From NCBI GenBank assembly GCA_019358875.1, contig JAHHIF010000014.1:86381-150380 (forward strand): DNA of 64,000 bases, in the 5' to 3' direction. Under the pieces are notes generated by a model. That model did no database searches and was not told the origin of the DNA. It worked only from the letters and a program-made list of their open reading frames with translations. Position 1 is the first letter of the stretch. Each line of letters starts with the position of its first letter. Below, piece by piece: positions 37,471 through 47,064 of the stretch. Both the position numbers and the translations under genes were made by a program. The stretch comes from Symplocastrum torsivum CPER-KK1 (GTDB lineage Bacteria; Cyanobacteriota; Cyanobacteriia; Cyanobacteriales; Coleofasciculaceae).

Positions 37471-38203
37471 ATCGTAATTGTTGCCGACTCAGATAAGGCA
37501 TTAATTTTCGCTTGAAAAAGTGACGAACAATCGCTCTTTCGATGATTAGACGGCGTTTCTTGCTGATGTTTTGTGGCCAGAGTCCTTCAGCCTCAGTCAG
37601 ACAGACATCTTGTGGCAAGACATGAAAGATTGCTTCCACATAGCAGGGTTTGGCTTTTACATTGATAGTTGCTAGTAAGGCGTTTTTGAGTAACCCTTTC
37701 AACACAGGTTCACTTGGCTCTACTCCAAAAACCCAAACTGGAATTTCTTCTGAACCTTTAATTCTTGTCTGGCAAGTAGTGAACTGAACATTATCAGGTC
37801 TCTCGGTTGTTTTTTTGGGACTGGGGTTTGTTTTTTCTTCGAGTTTCCCCTTACCCATGGAAGCTTCTCTATCACTTTGATTTTCAGAGTCTTCTTGCTG
37901 TTGCTCCTGCTGGATGGCAAGCTTACAGGAGCCAGATAAGTGACTCGATGACAAGGAAATTTTGCCATTCTTCAACTTGACGCTCAGTTTGCCACCTTTT
38001 AGTCCAAATTTAACGCGACCCTCAAGCAACTGCTCCCGCTGTTCGTTGAATTGGATAGTCAAGTGCAGATTAATTGGTGTTGTTGTCGTAGATTGTGACG
38101 GTTTCTGCGTCTGACTCGGAATGGTTTCCAATTTCATGAATAAGCAGCCTAAGCACTTGTTCTCAGGTTCTTGCGGAGGCATTGCGGAGACTGGTTTTTG
38201 CAT
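37463..38203 (-). CDS. Unrecognised CxxC protein, module copy B
   Basis: 246 residues from ATG 38203. Paralogue of 35716-36435 with CLGCLFMKLE, LHLTIQFNEQ, RVKFGLKGGKLSVKLKNG, a charged Lys/Glu-rich linker and the same terminal YLSRQQLRYD. The insert SQTQKPSQSTTTT after the CxxC motif is unique to this copy. Probably the first gene of a module copied as a unit. Confidence 0.8.
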   Translation of the reverse strand: MQKPVSAMPPQEPENKCLGCLFMKLETIPSQTQKPSQSTTTTPINLHLTIQFNEQREQLLEGRVKFGLKGGKLSVKLKNGKISLSSSHLSGSCKLAIQQEQQQEDSENQSDREASMGKGKLEEKTNPSPKKTTERPDNVQFTTCQTRIKGSEEIPVWVFGVEPSEPVLKGLLKNALLATINVKAKPCYVEAIFHVLPQDVCLTEAEGLWPQNISKKRRLIIERAIVRHFFKRKLMPYLSRQQLRYD

Positions 38204-38390
38204 TGCCAAGCACCAATCGTTCAGGTTGTTGCCTATAAGCTACCATGATGCTTTGAGCTGTTGCTTATCTATATTAGAGAACTCGGTATCACAAGCTCTC
38301 GGCGGATAACGATACATTCTCCATCTGAAAGGATGAAGGCTTCTCTTTTGCCAGAATATTAAATTATAAATAAATTTTGAGGGAGTCGGG

Positions 38391-38834
38391 ATGTATCCCA
38401 AACAAAAAACTCATTGCCGTGCTATCCAAGCTTGTGATTGGTCGATTGAGCAATTGCCTGGATTAAGTGTTCAAGACCAATCAAAGCTTAGAGAATTGGG
38501 CATTACAACAACAAAACAACTGCTACAAGAAGCCAGCACATCACAATCACGACAAGCACTGGCAAGTCAGTTGTCAATAAAAGTTCAGTACGTGAACAAA
38601 TGGGTTGCTCTGGCAGATTTAGCGCGTGTCTCCGGTATCGGTTGCCAATATTGTGGGCTATTGTTACACGCTGGGATTTGTTCTGTAACTCAGCTTGCTC
38701 AGACTCCTACCCATAAATTGCATCAACAAATTTTACGGCTGCAAGTGGCAACCCTGCAACGCCGTGACCTCTGTCCTCCTGTGGAGGAAGTAGCAGGATG
38801 GATTAAACAAGCACGAATGTTGGTGGTTAGTTGA
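38391..38834 (+). CDS. DUF4332-type helix-hairpin-helix protein
   Basis: 147 residues. It contains two helix-hairpin-helix-like blocks (IEQLPGLSVQDQSKLRELGI and DLARVSGIGCQYCGLLLHAG), as in DUF4332 proteins, which resemble DNA-binding or polymerase-associated folds. DUF4332 proteins occur in many cyanobacteria without a defined role. It is divergent from the CxxC/pentapeptide module, with 187 bp between them. Confidence 0.78.
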   Translation: MYPKQKTHCRAIQACDWSIEQLPGLSVQDQSKLRELGITTTKQLLQEASTSQSRQALASQLSIKVQYVNKWVALADLARVSGIGCQYCGLLLHAGICSVTQLAQTPTHKLHQQILRLQVATLQRRDLCPPVEEVAGWIKQARMLVVS

Positions 38835-38861
38835 GGGTTGGTGGTTGATGGTTGTTGGTAA

Positions 38862-39476
38862 CTAATCTTTTGCTAAGACGCCATTGAGGAAAATATCAGC
38901 AATTCCTTCTGCCATTTCTTGCATTGCTTGGGGGGAGGCTCCTGGCTCCATAATGGTTTCATGACTGAAACCCGCAACAGCAAACATTCCTAAGAACACC
39001 TGCGCGACTATCTTGGGGTTGGTGCGACGATAGATGCCTCGATCCATCGCTGTTTGGAAGAAGGCTTCTGCAACATCGGTCATTTTCATGATCACGTCTG
39101 ACTGAATGCGATCGCGTAATTCTGGATGAAACTGCGCTTCCATAAAGCAAACCTTCATCATGTCAGCGTTTTCACGCATCCGCATCATGCGTCGCCGCAT
39201 CACTTGGGCGACAGCTTTATAGCTACCCATCTCGCTGAGTTCTGTCAGCAAATCCGTGAGAATCTCTACCCAGCCTTGCGTTGCCACTTCGATTAAGATT
39301 GCTTTCTTATTCTCGAAATGGCGAAACAGCGTGCCTTCTGCGACACCAGCCGCTTGAGCCAAATCGCGAGTAGTTGTACCGTCATATCCCCGACGTGCAA
39401 ACAAACGTTGCGCTGCCTGGAGGATGCGGTTTCTTGTCTCCGTCTCTGACTGAGGAGGCCGATTTAAAATTCGCAT
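38862..39476 (-). CDS. TetR-family transcriptional regulator
   Basis: 204 residues from ATG 39476 (MRILNRPPQSETETRNRILQ). N-terminal HTH is canonical: AAQRLFARRGYDGTTTRDLA then GVAEGTLFRHFENKKA. The C-terminal ligand domain is of the TetR_C type with a dimerisation helix (VAQVFLGMFAVAGFSHETIM). Its target is unknown; the closest divergent gene is the glutamate-symporter-like gene, about 545 bp away. Convergent with the DUF4332 gene. Confidence 0.92.
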   Translation of the reverse strand: MRILNRPPQSETETRNRILQAAQRLFARRGYDGTTTRDLAQAAGVAEGTLFRHFENKKAILIEVATQGWVEILTDLLTELSEMGSYKAVAQVMRRRMMRMRENADMMKVCFMEAQFHPELRDRIQSDVIMKMTDVAEAFFQTAMDRGIYRRTNPKIVAQVFLGMFAVAGFSHETIMEPGASPQAMQEMAEGIADIFLNGVLAKD

Positions 39477-40021
39477 CGAAGTATAAAACAAAAGTTGTAG
39501 CGCTATTGTGCAACAGCTTGTCTAATAATTGGCAAAAGTGTCATAGTTCCTCACAATTTCCTCCCCAACACAAGGGAGTAGGGAAGGAAGAGAACCCTTC
39601 TCCTGAGTTCTGCCTTGGATTAGATACAAATTGAGCTTTATCCTATCTAATGGAAGAAGATAAAGAACCCTATTTTACTATATGAACTCAAACTATCAGC
39701 TAACTAAAAAAGTCTGTATTCATTACCCTGCTGTAGGTTTAGATACTTTAATTGCATCATTAAAGCCTTAATCTTATTTTAAGCTTGTTAAGCCGCTAAC
39801 AACTTAAAAGAGAGTAAGCTCTCAGGAAAAAAACACACAGCACCAACGAACTGAATTAAAAAAGCTTTAGTCGAAGTGACTATTAGTAACTGTAAGGTTC
39901 AAAAAGTAAAAGCTTTAATACCTTCTTTTTTAGGACTATTAGCTACTTAATGCAGAAACACGGGTCTTGTCTAGGAGAGCTTTTGGTCGCTTAACAAGTC
40001 TGCTGTTTAGATGCATTTCAG
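39477..40021. other. Intergenic region between tetR and the symporter gene
   Basis: 545 bp. An inverted repeat near 39577-39603 (GTAGGGAAGG and CCTTCTCC) is the only structure noticed. No open frame with a ribosome site. AT-rich from 39700, probably promoters. Confidence 0.4.
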
Positions 40022-41719
40022 ATGAAGACAGCATTTTTTATAAGGGAGAAAGCCGTGTTTAATATCAAAAACATATCTCTTATTGTCAGTCGGATTAGGC
40101 AGGTTATCAGACAGCCTGTTGAACAGTTACGTTTGTGTAGCAGGCTAATACAACAGTCAAGCACTTGGTTAAATCTCCCTTTACCCGGTTCAATCATTTG
40201 TGGAGCTGGATTTTTACTCTTGGGGCCGTGGGGGTTTAGTGTGCTTGCCCAGGAAGCTGCTGACCAAAAGCCATCATACGATTTTCAGGATGTGTTTCTC
40301 GCCTTTGTGCTGTTGGGTTTTTTAATTCTGGTTGGGCGGTTAATTAGACAGAGTATTCCCTTATTGCAAGCGCTGTTTCTACCTAGCTCAATTGTCGCTG
40401 GGGTAGTTGCTTTGCTATTAGGACCGAGTGCTTTGGGTGCGATCGCTTCCTCGGTAGCTGGCAAAGAGTTTTTCCTTGCCAATGGCATCTTTCCTCCAGA
40501 GGTGCAAGCAGTTTGGTCAGCAGTACCTGGCGTCTTTATCAACATTGTCTTTGCCGCAATTTTCTTGGGAGAGTTTATCCCCAGTCCACGAGAGATTTGG
40601 CGGGTTGCCGCCCCTCAAGTTGCCTTCGGTCAGACCATCGCTTGGGGGCAATATGTGGTTGGACTGTTACTCGCCATAACTGTACTAACGCCAATTTTTA
40701 AGCTTGACCCGATCGCAGGAGCATTGATTGAAATTGCCTTTGAAGGAGGACACGGAACCGCAGCCGGGATGGCTCAGACGCTCACAAATCTGGGGTTTGA
40801 GGCAGGTCCAGACCTCGCTCTTGGCTTAGCAACGGTTGGGATTGTTACGGGTGTGCTTGCTGGCGTCTTCTTAGCGAATTGGGGTCGCAAAAAGGGCTAT
40901 ATCCCCACAGATTATCAGGGTGACGTAGAGCTAGAAGAAGCCAGCGATGGTCATCCAGACCAAAGTCCTGAAGCCAAGGCAGCGAGAGCTAGACGAGCGC
41001 GTACCCTGCTCATCGATCCCATGTCCCTACACTTTGGCTTTGTGGGACTTGCGATCGGTATTGGCTGGCTCATCTTACAAGCACTGACCTTTATTGAATC
41101 AGTTACCTGGAATCGAGGCGGAAACGGACTTGAGATTTTATCTGCCATTCCCCTCTTTCCCCTAGCACTAGTTGGTGGAATTATTGTGCAGATTGTCCTG
41201 ACGCGATTGGGGCGCAGTTATCTCATCAACCGTCAGTTGATGAACCGCATTGGTGGGGTGGCATTGGATGCCACAATCGTGACGGCACTCGCCTCAATCT
41301 CCCTAGCTGTTCTGGGCAGTAATATTGGTGCGTTTTTAGTCCTCTCAATCGCTGGCATTCTCTGGAACGTCATTGTCTTTATCTACCTGGCTCCGCGTAT
41401 GATCCCAACCTACTGGTTTGAGCGTGGCATCGGTGATATGGGGCAATCAATGGGTGTTACAGCGACAGGTTTGTTGCTAATGCGGATGGTTGACCCAAGC
41501 AATCGTTCTGGCGCTTTCGAGAGTTTTGCTTACAAACAGCTATTCTTTGAACCGATTGTTGGCGGTGGCTTATTCACTGCTGCCGCACCGCCATTAATTA
41601 ATCGATTTGGGCCAATTCCCGTCTTACTACTTACAAGCGTTATTCTTGCCTTCTGGCTTATCTTTGGTTTGTTGAACTACAGACAAATAACTAGCTCAAT
41701 GGAGGCTAAGCAAGGATAA
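40022..41719 (+). CDS. GltS-family sodium:glutamate symporter-like protein
   Basis: 565 residues, longer than E. coli GltS (about 400) because of a soluble N-terminal extension (about 1-75) and a charged cytoplasmic loop (about 300-330, EEASDGHPDQSPEAKAARAR). Eleven to twelve transmembrane segments follow the GltS pattern: PSSIVAGVVALLLGPSALGA, GGHGTAAGMAQTLTNLG and, in the second half, GDMGQSMGVTATGLLLMRMV. It probably imports glutamate with Na+ (family knowledge). Starts at ATG 40022; a later start at about 40055 is possible. Confidence 0.88.
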   Translation: MKTAFFIREKAVFNIKNISLIVSRIRQVIRQPVEQLRLCSRLIQQSSTWLNLPLPGSIICGAGFLLLGPWGFSVLAQEAADQKPSYDFQDVFLAFVLLGFLILVGRLIRQSIPLLQALFLPSSIVAGVVALLLGPSALGAIASSVAGKEFFLANGIFPPEVQAVWSAVPGVFINIVFAAIFLGEFIPSPREIWRVAAPQVAFGQTIAWGQYVVGLLLAITVLTPIFKLDPIAGALIEIAFEGGHGTAAGMAQTLTNLGFEAGPDLALGLATVGIVTGVLAGVFLANWGRKKGYIPTDYQGDVELEEASDGHPDQSPEAKAARARRARTLLIDPMSLHFGFVGLAIGIGWLILQALTFIESVTWNRGGNGLEILSAIPLFPLALVGGIIVQIVLTRLGRSYLINRQLMNRIGGVALDATIVTALASISLAVLGSNIGAFLVLSIAGILWNVIVFIYLAPRMIPTYWFERGIGDMGQSMGVTATGLLLMRMVDPSNRSGAFESFAYKQLFFEPIVGGGLFTAAAPPLINRFGPIPVLLLTSVILAFWLIFGLLNYRQITSSMEAKQG

Positions 41720-41727
41720 CTTCAGGA

Positions 41728-41853
41728 TAGTTATTTCCGCCACGCTGCACTATAGCAATTCTTGTTGAGAGTGAGGTACATCTAAGTTTCTTGCCAATTC
41801 CCAATTCCCGAAAACCCAGAAATTTGTACCTCATCCACATGAGAACCGCTATA
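41728..41853. mobile_element. MITE-like hairpin element, family B, with dispersed repeat copy 2 at its left end
   Basis: 41729-41752 is an inverted, near-identical copy of the 24-base repeat at 10964-10987 (GTGGCGGAAATAACT core). Next, 41751-41853 is bounded by imperfect inverted ends: TATAGCAATTCT...TGAGGTAC and GTACCTCA...AGAACCGCTATA. Its interior carries the AATTCCC heptamers. No coding capacity. Confidence 0.65.
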
Positions 41854-41976
41854 AATCTATCAACCGTTGTGAGCTAGGAGAACCACCACCCTCACAACGG
41901 CTGATTTTTTTTGTCACGATAGACCAATAGCTCAAGAAATTCTTAGGCTAATAACAGTGCCGATCGCTACCGTTTT

Positions 41977-43575
41977 ATGAGTCAGTTGAGTCAATTTATT
42001 TTGTATTGCAGGCTTTTTACTGCCCGGTTAAGAAAACACCGATGGCAATCTGTAGTTGTGGCTTGCCTAGGAGTTGCAATTTTTGCTTGGGGAAGCTTGC
42101 CTACGGCAGCTTTTGCTCGTACCGACATACCTACGGCTACCTCTGAGTCGATCCAGCCTTACTTAGACAGAGTTATCCAGCAAGTCACTGAATTTCAGTT
42201 GGATAATGGCATGAAGTTTATTGTTCTGGAGCGACACCAAGCACCTGTCGTGTCTTTTTTCACCTATGCCGATGTTGGGGGTGTCGATGAGCCTACTGGA
42301 AAAACGGGTGTTGCTCACTTCCTAGAGCATTTGGCATTTAAAGGTACAACCCGCATTGGCACACAAGATTATCAGGCGGAAAAACCTCTGTTAGACCGAT
42401 TGGATGAGTTATCCAAACAAATTCAAGCGGCTTCATCGGCGGGGAAAGAAGCAGAAGTCACGAAGTTACAGGCGGAGTTTGCCAAAGTTGAAGCGGAGGC
42501 AAGCAATTTAGTCAAGCAAAATGAGCTTGGTCAAATTGTTGAGCAAGCTGGAGGCGTTGGCTTGAATGCTGCAACCTCTGCGGATGCGACGGTATACTTC
42601 TACAGCTTCCCTTCAAATAAGCTAGAGCTATGGATGTCTCTAGAGTCGGAACGTTTCCTAGACCCTGTGTTTCGCGAATTCTACAAAGAAAAAGACGTGA
42701 TTTTAGAAGAACGTCGTCTGCGAACAGATAACTCTCCCATTGGTCAGATGGTTGAAGCATTTCTCGATACAGCGTTTCAGGCACATCCCTACCGACGTCC
42801 AGTGATTGGCTACAACCAAGACATCCGCAACCTTACTCGTGAAGATGTTCAGCAGTTTTTTGACACTCACTATGTTCCTAATAATTTGACAATCGGGGTT
42901 GTGGGTGATGTCAATCCAGCCCAAGTGCAGCAGCTAGCTCAAACTTACTTTGGACGCTTCAAAGCTGGTGCGGCACCACCGGAAGTAACGGTTACTGAAC
43001 CACCCCAGCAACAAACACGGGAAGTGAAGTTACAGTTACCTTCCCAACCTTGGTACTTGGAAGGATACCATCGACCCGCCATCGACCATCCCGATAATGT
43101 GGTTTACGACATCATTGGCAGCCTGCTCAGTAATGGTCGCACGTCTCGGCTCTACAAGTCTCTGGTGGAGAAGCAACAGGTTGCGCTTTCTGCTGAGGGA
43201 TTTAGTGGTTTTCCTGGTAATAAGTATCCGAATTTGATGTTGTTGTACGCCCAGACAGCACCGGGGCATACGGTGGATGAAGTGGCGACAGCATTGCGTA
43301 ATGAAATTGAACGACTCAAGACAGAACCTGTTTCGGCTGTTGAGTTAGATCGGGTGAAGACACAGGCGCGTGCTGGACTATTGCGATCGCTTGATTCCAA
43401 TTCCGGTATGGCACGAAATTTGGTGGAGTATGAGGTGAAAACAGGCGACTGGCGCAACTTATTCAAGGAATTAGAAGCGATCGCTGCTGTTACCCCAGCC
43501 GACATTCAGCGCGTCGCTCAAGCGACATTCCAGCCAGACAATCGTACTATCGGCCGTCTTTTATCAAGTCAGTAG
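41977..43575 (+). CDS. M16-family zinc metallopeptidase (catalytic partner)
   Basis: 532 residues. A signal or anchor segment (VVVACLGVAIFAWGSLPTAAFA) places it in the periplasm or thylakoid lumen. The inverted zinc motif HxxEH is present as GVAHFLEHLAFKG (114-118), with a further Glu downstream in LEERRLRTD. The C-terminal half is a second M16 domain. It is arranged with a non-catalytic M16 gene in the same direction, 136 bp apart, as in other bacterial PqqF/processing-peptidase-like pairs. Confidence 0.93.
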   Translation: MSQLSQFILYCRLFTARLRKHRWQSVVVACLGVAIFAWGSLPTAAFARTDIPTATSESIQPYLDRVIQQVTEFQLDNGMKFIVLERHQAPVVSFFTYADVGGVDEPTGKTGVAHFLEHLAFKGTTRIGTQDYQAEKPLLDRLDELSKQIQAASSAGKEAEVTKLQAEFAKVEAEASNLVKQNELGQIVEQAGGVGLNAATSADATVYFYSFPSNKLELWMSLESERFLDPVFREFYKEKDVILEERRLRTDNSPIGQMVEAFLDTAFQAHPYRRPVIGYNQDIRNLTREDVQQFFDTHYVPNNLTIGVVGDVNPAQVQQLAQTYFGRFKAGAAPPEVTVTEPPQQQTREVKLQLPSQPWYLEGYHRPAIDHPDNVVYDIIGSLLSNGRTSRLYKSLVEKQQVALSAEGFSGFPGNKYPNLMLLYAQTAPGHTVDEVATALRNEIERLKTEPVSAVELDRVKTQARAGLLRSLDSNSGMARNLVEYEVKTGDWRNLFKELEAIAAVTPADIQRVAQATFQPDNRTIGRLLSSQ

Positions 43576-43576
43576 T

Positions 43577-43650
43577 TAGTTGTTAGTTGTTAGTCGTTAG
43601 TCGTTAGTCGTTAATGGCTACTGGCTGATGGCTGATGGCTAATAGCAATG
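43577..43650. repeat. TTGTTAG/TCGTTAG heptamer array
   Basis: Ten or more tandem TTGTTAG, TCGTTAG and TGGCTGA-type units between the two M16 genes. Same repeat class as at 3069, 49506, 50524 and 63850. Confidence 0.85.
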
Positions 43651-43711
43651 TTTGCGTAGTAAAGCAGTGCCATTTGGTACACCGCAAACAATTAGCAACG
43701 AAAAATTAGCA

Positions 43712-45196
43712 ATGAACAATCCAAAATCCAAAATCAAAAAACCAAAATTCCTGCGCTGGCTGGGGCTACTGCTGCTGACAATGCTACTGGTGGTTGTGTC
43801 GCGTGTCCCAGCAGTGGCAGCGACACCACGGCACTACACAGAGTTAGAGTTCGCTCCGGTACCAGAGATTCAGATCCCAGAGTACACGCGCTATAAGCTG
43901 GACAACGGGATGGTTGTGTATCTGATGGAAGATCATGAACTGCCCCTAGTTGGCGGTACTGCCCTGATTCGCACAGGCGATCGCCTTGAACCAGTCGATA
44001 AGATTGGCTTAGCAACAATGGTTGGCGAAGTGATGCGTACTGGTGGTACAAAGCAGCACTCTGGCGATGAACTGAATGCGCTTTTAGAACAACGGGCGGC
44101 TTCTGTGGAAACTGGCATTGGTACGGCATCAGGTAGCGCTAGTTTCAGCGCCCTGACAGAAGACTTAGATATGGTTTTTGATTTGTTTGCTGAGGTGATT
44201 CAAGAACCCGTCTTTGCCCCCGATAAGCTGGAGTTAGCCAAACGCCAACAGGCAGGGCAAATTGCGCGTCGGAATGATGACCCTAATGATATTGCGGGTC
44301 GAGAATTTCAGAAACTGATCTACGGTGACACTAGCCCTTACGCCCGTACTGTAGAGTATCAGACTCTCGATAATATTACTCGTGACGATGTAGTGGCGTT
44401 CTACGGGCAATATTTTCATCCTGAAAATATGATTCTGGGAATCATTGGGGATTTTGATTCTGCCAAAATGCGATCGCGCATTCAGGAGCAATTTGGCAAT
44501 TGGAAATCTGCCTCAAAGCCATCACAGCCGACTATGCCAGAGGTATCCCAGGCAAAGCAAACAGGTGTCTTTCTGGTGAATCAGCCCCAACTTACCCAAA
44601 GTTATGTCCAGATGGGACATTTGGGAGGACAGTTCAACAGCCCTGACTATCCGGCGTTGGATGTCTTAAATCAGATAATGAATGGATTTGGCGGACGTTT
44701 ATTTAACGAAGTGCGATCGCGCCAAGGGCTTGCCTATTCTGTGTATGGATATTGGAGTCCTAGCTTTGATTTTCCAGGTACGTTCATCGCTGGTGGACAA
44801 ACTCGCTCAGATGGTACAGTCCCTTTAATTAAAGCGGTTCTCGCAGAAATTGAGGAACTTCGGACAATACCTGTGTCACAAGCTGAACTTGCCTATGCCA
44901 AAGATCAGGTACTCAACTCATTTGTGTTCAACTTTCAAGACCCTGCTCAAACGTTATCGCGGTTAATGCGTTACGAATATTACGGGTACCCAGAGGATTT
45001 TCTGTTCCAGTATCAAAAAGGTGTCCAAGCAACGACTGTTGAAGATGTCCAACGTGTCGCACAAAAATACTTACAACCCGACAAAATTGTGACTCTGGTC
45101 GTAGGGAATGCAGCAGCGATTCAACCACCGCTTACGAGTCTCTCCGCCAACGTGACTTCATTGGATATTACGATTCCAGACCCCAAGAGTAGTTAA
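43712..45196 (+). CDS. M16-family peptidase homologue (non-catalytic partner)
   Basis: 494 residues from ATG 43712; TTG 43652 is an alternative. A hydrophobic N-terminus (LGLLLLTMLLVVVSRVPAVA) acts as a signal. The first-domain zinc site is lost: where the catalytic partner has HFLEH this has GLATMVGEVM. The second domain retains the Arg/Tyr pair region (RSRQGLAYSVYGYW), which in these heterodimers completes the active site of the partner. Ends after TLVVGNAA. Confidence 0.92.
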   Translation: MNNPKSKIKKPKFLRWLGLLLLTMLLVVVSRVPAVAATPRHYTELEFAPVPEIQIPEYTRYKLDNGMVVYLMEDHELPLVGGTALIRTGDRLEPVDKIGLATMVGEVMRTGGTKQHSGDELNALLEQRAASVETGIGTASGSASFSALTEDLDMVFDLFAEVIQEPVFAPDKLELAKRQQAGQIARRNDDPNDIAGREFQKLIYGDTSPYARTVEYQTLDNITRDDVVAFYGQYFHPENMILGIIGDFDSAKMRSRIQEQFGNWKSASKPSQPTMPEVSQAKQTGVFLVNQPQLTQSYVQMGHLGGQFNSPDYPALDVLNQIMNGFGGRLFNEVRSRQGLAYSVYGYWSPSFDFPGTFIAGGQTRSDGTVPLIKAVLAEIEELRTIPVSQAELAYAKDQVLNSFVFNFQDPAQTLSRLMRYEYYGYPEDFLFQYQKGVQATTVEDVQRVAQKYLQPDKIVTLVVGNAAAIQPPLTSLSANVTSLDITIPDPKSS

Positions 45197-45223
45197 TAAG
45201 CTTGCTCAGCATTCAAGTAGCAT

Positions 45224-45332
45224 CTATAGCAAAAGGCTCTTATGGAGAGGGCTTTTATGCAGAAGGTTGAGTACTAGTACGTGGTTGTTTAGACTGTTGA
45301 ATCTGTCCTAACTTTTATGGCGACAGCTATAA
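45224..45332. mobile_element. MITE-like repeat, family A copy 2
   Basis: 109-bp element, CTATAGC to GCTATA, matching 28176-28282 in order and in the block GAGGGCTTTTATGCAGAAGG and TGTCCTAA...TGGCGAC. Inserted 28 bp after the M16 stop. Confidence 0.65.
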
Positions 45333-45348
45333 AGAGTTCTACTATAGC

Positions 45349-45373
45349 GAAGGGTGGGCAATGCCCACCCTTC
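45349..45373. repeat. Perfect 25-bp palindrome
   Basis: GAAGGGTGGGCA, one base, then TGCCCACCCTTC. It begins 17 bases after family A copy 2. It may be a terminator without a strong T run, or part of a nested element. Confidence 0.85.
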
Positions 45374-46161
45374 TCCTTTTTCTTTACCCTGCTGTCATTG
45401 ATCTGGTACGGCAGAACAAAACTTGGGATTAATTTCCGTGATAACGTAGAAAATCATACTTTGTCATACTTTTTATCCAAACAGCGTTCTAGAAGTTGAA
45501 TTCTGTATAGATAGGCAAAAAGCCTAGGATTAAGTATTAGTTTATTTGTAGAGCTAAAGATAGGCTGGTTGAGAAATTCCCAGATAGGAAACCGAACTTT
45601 GACGAGTTTTGGAGCCATAGAAGGAAAGTGATAGAGAAGAGAACCAGTTTGAGAAAGCTTGGTGCTTTGCGTTAGCTGACCAATTTGGGTGCTTAGTTAA
45701 ACTTGCCACACTATCTCGTAGATTTTCTTGGTGAGAATTACGGAATAGTAAAATAGTTTTTTGGCAATGTCTGTAGTTTCACGGAAGGGAAGAAGGCTTC
45801 ACTGCAAAACTAGGCAGTCTGTATAGTTACAGACCTTGGATTTGGGTATCAATCCTGGCACAAGTTAGTAAAGTTGTTGCCACATTAGTCATGAATATTG
45901 CAATATGTAAATACTGAGTCTACGCCTTGACAAAGTGATTGCCTCCTGACACATATCTAATTCACAGTCAGTCCAAAATAGTTGTGTATTTGCACCACAA
46001 AGTCTGGTATATGAGTCTGCTACATACTAGCACGGATAAATCCTTGTCGAGTAGGTTTTGGGAGATAGCACATCCTCCGAAAGAAGGATTTACTAGAGAA
46101 GAACCGCAATTTCGGTTCTTTTAGTGAACCACTACTTGGCTTTAGGTCAGTACTAAAGGTT
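45374..46161. other. Gene-free region of about 790 bp with a terminator-like hairpin
   Basis: I see no convincing frame, no tRNA and no known small RNA family. Near the end, 46099-46120 forms a perfect 8-bp stem (AAGAACCG/CGGTTCTT) followed by TTAG. That would fit the 3' end of a plus-strand transcript, possibly a small RNA, but no promoter is obvious. Confidence 0.4.
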
Positions 46162-46941
46162 TTAGATAAATCTTGTCAATTGCACGCGGTAACGTTCTTT
46201 CTTGGTTACAGCGACTTCCCCAACTTCCAAGCGTCCTTTACCGCGAATCGCAATCAAGTCTCCTGTTTTGATGAGGTAACTGGCTTGGCTAACATCTTTC
46301 CAATTGACTCGGACATCGCCAGCCGTAATCAAATCAGCCATTTTGCTGCGGGAGACACCAAAGCCTGCCGAGGCGATCGCATCTAGGCGCAGCGATGCCT
46401 CTACCGTTGTCATCTCTTTTTTCTTCGGTTCTCGAATCTTTAGTTCACTCAAGTCAATGCGTCGAGTTTTCACGGGTACAGAGCGAACTTGATTGAGTTG
46501 CGTCTCCAAAAACTCTGCCATTTCGGGAACGACAATGACCTGTGCCCCTCGTTCTCCTAAGACAATGATGTCGCCAGTTTTTTCTCGGACAATACCGCAG
46601 CCTAGCATTGCCCCTAGGAAATCTCGATGGGTTGGCGGGTCAAAAAGAAAGTTACCCGCAATATCCAAAGCCACGACTTCTACCTGAGATTGCTCTAGAG
46701 GGAGTTCTGAACGCGCGATCGCTACACGTTGTCGTTCGGCTTGCGGATAGCCTCCCCAAGCCAGCAGTTGTACTTCCGTCAAACGTCCAAACTGCTGTTG
46801 GATTTCGGCTATTACTGGCGGTGAGAGAAAATCACTCAAGACAACTTCCCACGTCTTGATTGCCTGATCAGCTTGGTCGATGACACGGGCAACAGTATCT
46901 CGATTTTCGACTCCTTTGAGTAAATCTTCTCTCGGCAGCAT
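46162..46941 (-). CDS. Photosystem II S4 domain protein (YlmH-like)
   Basis: 259 residues. N-terminal YlmH-like part with LLAWGGYPQAERQRVAIAR, and a C-terminal S4 RNA-binding domain (about 183-240) with LDAIASAGFGVSRSKMADLI and ITAGDVRVNWKDVSQASYLI. It is named for a requirement in photosystem II function in cyanobacteria and resembles RNA-binding cell-division factors elsewhere. The rest of its surroundings gives no clue. ATG 46941 is well placed. Confidence 0.92.
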   Translation of the reverse strand: MLPREDLLKGVENRDTVARVIDQADQAIKTWEVVLSDFLSPPVIAEIQQQFGRLTEVQLLAWGGYPQAERQRVAIARSELPLEQSQVEVVALDIAGNFLFDPPTHRDFLGAMLGCGIVREKTGDIIVLGERGAQVIVVPEMAEFLETQLNQVRSVPVKTRRIDLSELKIREPKKKEMTTVEASLRLDAIASAGFGVSRSKMADLITAGDVRVNWKDVSQASYLIKTGDLIAIRGKGRLEVGEVAVTKKERYRVQLTRFI

Positions 46942-47064
46942 TCGTAATCGCTTTTGTAAAATACTTTCTTGATTCTACCTAGGCATAAGCGATCGGGGAT
47001 GAGGGCTTGGGCATAGTGATTGGTGACTGGGGATTCGGAGAAAGAGACTTTTGTTATGTACGGG

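Noticed and set aside
43577..43650. Possible CRISPR array
   Set aside because: Units are 7 bp without spacers; no cas genes anywhere in the window.
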